Source of the DNA: Bradyrhizobium sp.
GTDB taxonomy: Bacteria > Pseudomonadota > Alphaproteobacteria > Rhizobiales > Xanthobacteraceae
Assembly: GCA_028290305.1 (NCBI GenBank)
Contig: JAQGKC010000296.1
Span: forward strand, 1 to 6,951
Reading direction: 5' to 3'
DNA length: 6,951 bases
Within the stretch, counting starts at the first letter, position 1. Each line of letters starts with the position of its first letter. Shown here piece by piece: positions 5,995 to 6,951 of the stretch. A program made the position numbers and the translations under genes. The notes below the pieces were generated by a model, which saw nothing but the letters and a program-made list of their open reading frames with translations, did not search any database and was not told the origin of the DNA.

Positions 5995-6106
5995 AACCCC
6001 TGGAAACGCCTTTAAGCCTGATGCCGTTTTTGGCGCGCAGCCATTTATCGAACGAATATGACATTGACCAGATTTGCATCGGCATGCCTGCGGCGCTGAA
6101 ATATCG

Positions 6107-6140
6107 AAATCCCCGCGGGCGCCCGGACCCACGAGGATTT
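6107..6140 (-). terminator. Hairpin after the lactate permease, possible terminator
   Basis: In minus-strand RNA, AAATCCUCGUGGG (from 6140 down to 6128) pairs with CCCGCGGGGAUUU (6119 down to 6107): 13 bp with two G-U pairs and an 8-base loop, 23 bases after the permease stop codon. Read as + strand RNA, those two pairs become C-A mismatches, so the structure suits the minus-strand transcript. The following sequence (CGATATTTC) is only moderately U-rich, so it may stop transcription weakly or protect the mRNA 3' end. Confidence 0.45.
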
Positions 6141-6163
6141 TGACGGAGATAAGGCGAAAAAAC

Positions 6164-6951
6164 TTATTTCAAGACCATCGCCGTGAACGGATAGACGTAA
6201 GCCTGCAGCATCACAAAGAGACCGACGAGACAGGCCAGCGCGATCGAATGCTTGAACACGAAGCGCAAGATCGTGCCTTCATGGCCATACCAGTTGGTGG
6301 CGGTGGAGGCGACGACGATCGACTGCGCGTCGATCATCTTGCCCATGACGCCGCCGGAGGAGTTTGCCGCACCCATCAGGACCGACGACAGGCCCAGTTG
6401 CTCCGAGGTGATCTTCTGCAAATTGCCGAACAGAATGTTCGACGCGGTATCCGATCCGGTCAGCGCGACACCCAGCCAACCGAGCAGCGTGCCGAAGAAC
6501 GGATACAATACGCCGGTCGCGGCGAAGGCGAGACCGAGCGTTGCGTCGACGCCGGAAAGGCGCGTCAGCGTTCCGATCGCCAGCATCGCCGAGATCGTGA
6601 TCAGCGAGATCGCACACAACTTGATGGTGCGGCCATACTCGGTGACAAGCTTGACCGGCGAGAAGCCCATCAGCAGGCCAGAGATAATGGCCGCGATCAA
6701 CATACCGGTGCCGGTGAACGACAGGTAGGTGAAGCCGAAAATGGCCCGTTCAGCGGTCGCTTTGGCCGCCACTGGCGGCACCTTGTTGATCATCTTGTCG
6801 AGATCTGGAATCTCATAGTTCCAGACGAAGATCTTGTTCGCCCAGATCTTGAAGTCACCAGTGCCCCAGATCAGCATCACGATGCAGACGATGATCCATG
6901 GCAGCAAAGCACTAAAAAGTTCGCCCTGGGTCAACGGGGTCTTGTCCAGGG
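6164..6951 (-). CDS. lctP: L-lactate permease, C-terminal half (cut by window edge)
   Basis: The visible part is about 261 residues of the LctP/LldP family, inner-membrane proton symporters that take up L-lactate (and glycolate in some members). Full-length members have about 550 residues, so about half is missing beyond the right edge. The first ATG-like codon of the visible frame, at 6934, is an internal TTG and not a start. Matches to E. coli LldP include L-G-W-L-G-V-A-L-T-G-S-D-T-A-S-N (near 6484-6437), A-A-N-S-S-G-G-V-M-G-K-M-I (near 6370-6332) and the tail F-V-F-K-H-S with L-Q-A-Y-V. Several hydrophobic segments fit membrane helices: one near the edge, then F-T-G-T-G-M-L-I-A-A-I-I, C-A-I-S-L-I-T-I-S-A-M-L, the T-G-V-L-Y-P-F-F region, and a last helix before the stop. 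The frame is intact. A META-domain gene follows 179 bases downstream on the same strand. Confidence 0.93.
   Translation of the reverse strand, partial: LDKTPLTQGELFSALLPWIIVCIVMLIWGTGDFKIWANKIFVWNYEIPDLDKMINKVPPVAAKATAERAIFGFTYLSFTGTGMLIAAIISGLLMGFSPVKLVTEYGRTIKLCAISLITISAMLAIGTLTRLSGVDATLGLAFAATGVLYPFFGTLLGWLGVALTGSDTASNILFGNLQKITSEQLGLSSVLMGAANSSGGVMGKMIDAQSIVVASTATNWYGHEGTILRFVFKHSIALACLVGLFVMLQAYVYPFTAMVLK

Noticed and set aside
6252..6728. 158-residue + strand frame opposite the lactate permease
   Set aside because: It is antisense to a permease frame with many family motifs and has no plausible function of its own.

Overview
The window looks like part of an alphaproteobacterial chromosome, most likely a Bradyrhizobium-type member of the Hyphomicrobiales. 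The signs are high-GC coding sequence on the right, a rhizobial-type L-lactate permease, a META-domain protein of a style I associate with that group, and a GAGCATGATC-type intergenic inverted repeat. This is judged from protein appearance and composition, not from a search.

Left part (about 1-3400): gene-poor, with lower GC. It holds a gamma-glutamylcyclotransferase-like gene whose reading frame stays open to the left edge. A 1.25-kb stretch with no convincing gene follows, then a 228-residue protein with an HEATH (HExxH) zinc-peptidase motif, then another 0.7 kb with no convincing gene. Hand counts give 42% GC for 1501-1560 and 52-53% inside the two left-hand genes, against 72% for 4981-5040. 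The left part therefore looks like accessory or decaying DNA next to core chromosome. No transposase, integrase, tRNA, CRISPR array or clear insertion-sequence end was seen.

Middle (3400-5465): two exported proteins on the + strand, each with a good ribosome binding site and signal peptide. The first is a 120-residue Gly/Tyr-rich protein with a Cys/Pro-rich centre. The second is a 402-residue protein of unknown family with an acidic, Ser-rich tail. Between them lies a strong rho-independent terminator with no recognisable gene immediately before it.

Right part (5571-6951): two minus-strand genes, convergent with the 402-residue gene. The L-lactate permease runs off the right edge, so only its C-terminal half is visible. 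Downstream of it is a small exported META (HslJ-like) protein. A 13-bp hairpin after the permease stop pairs fully only in minus-strand RNA, so the two genes are probably separate transcription units or only partly co-transcribed.

The genes do not form one obvious pathway. Lactate uptake and envelope or secreted proteins dominate the right side. The left side holds two stand-alone enzyme-like genes. I did not find a clear new multi-gene system. The best leads are the open, CxxC-bearing N-terminus of the cyclotransferase, the orphan HEATH protein, the Cys/Pro/Gly secreted protein, and the orphan terminator that may end an unannotated RNA.
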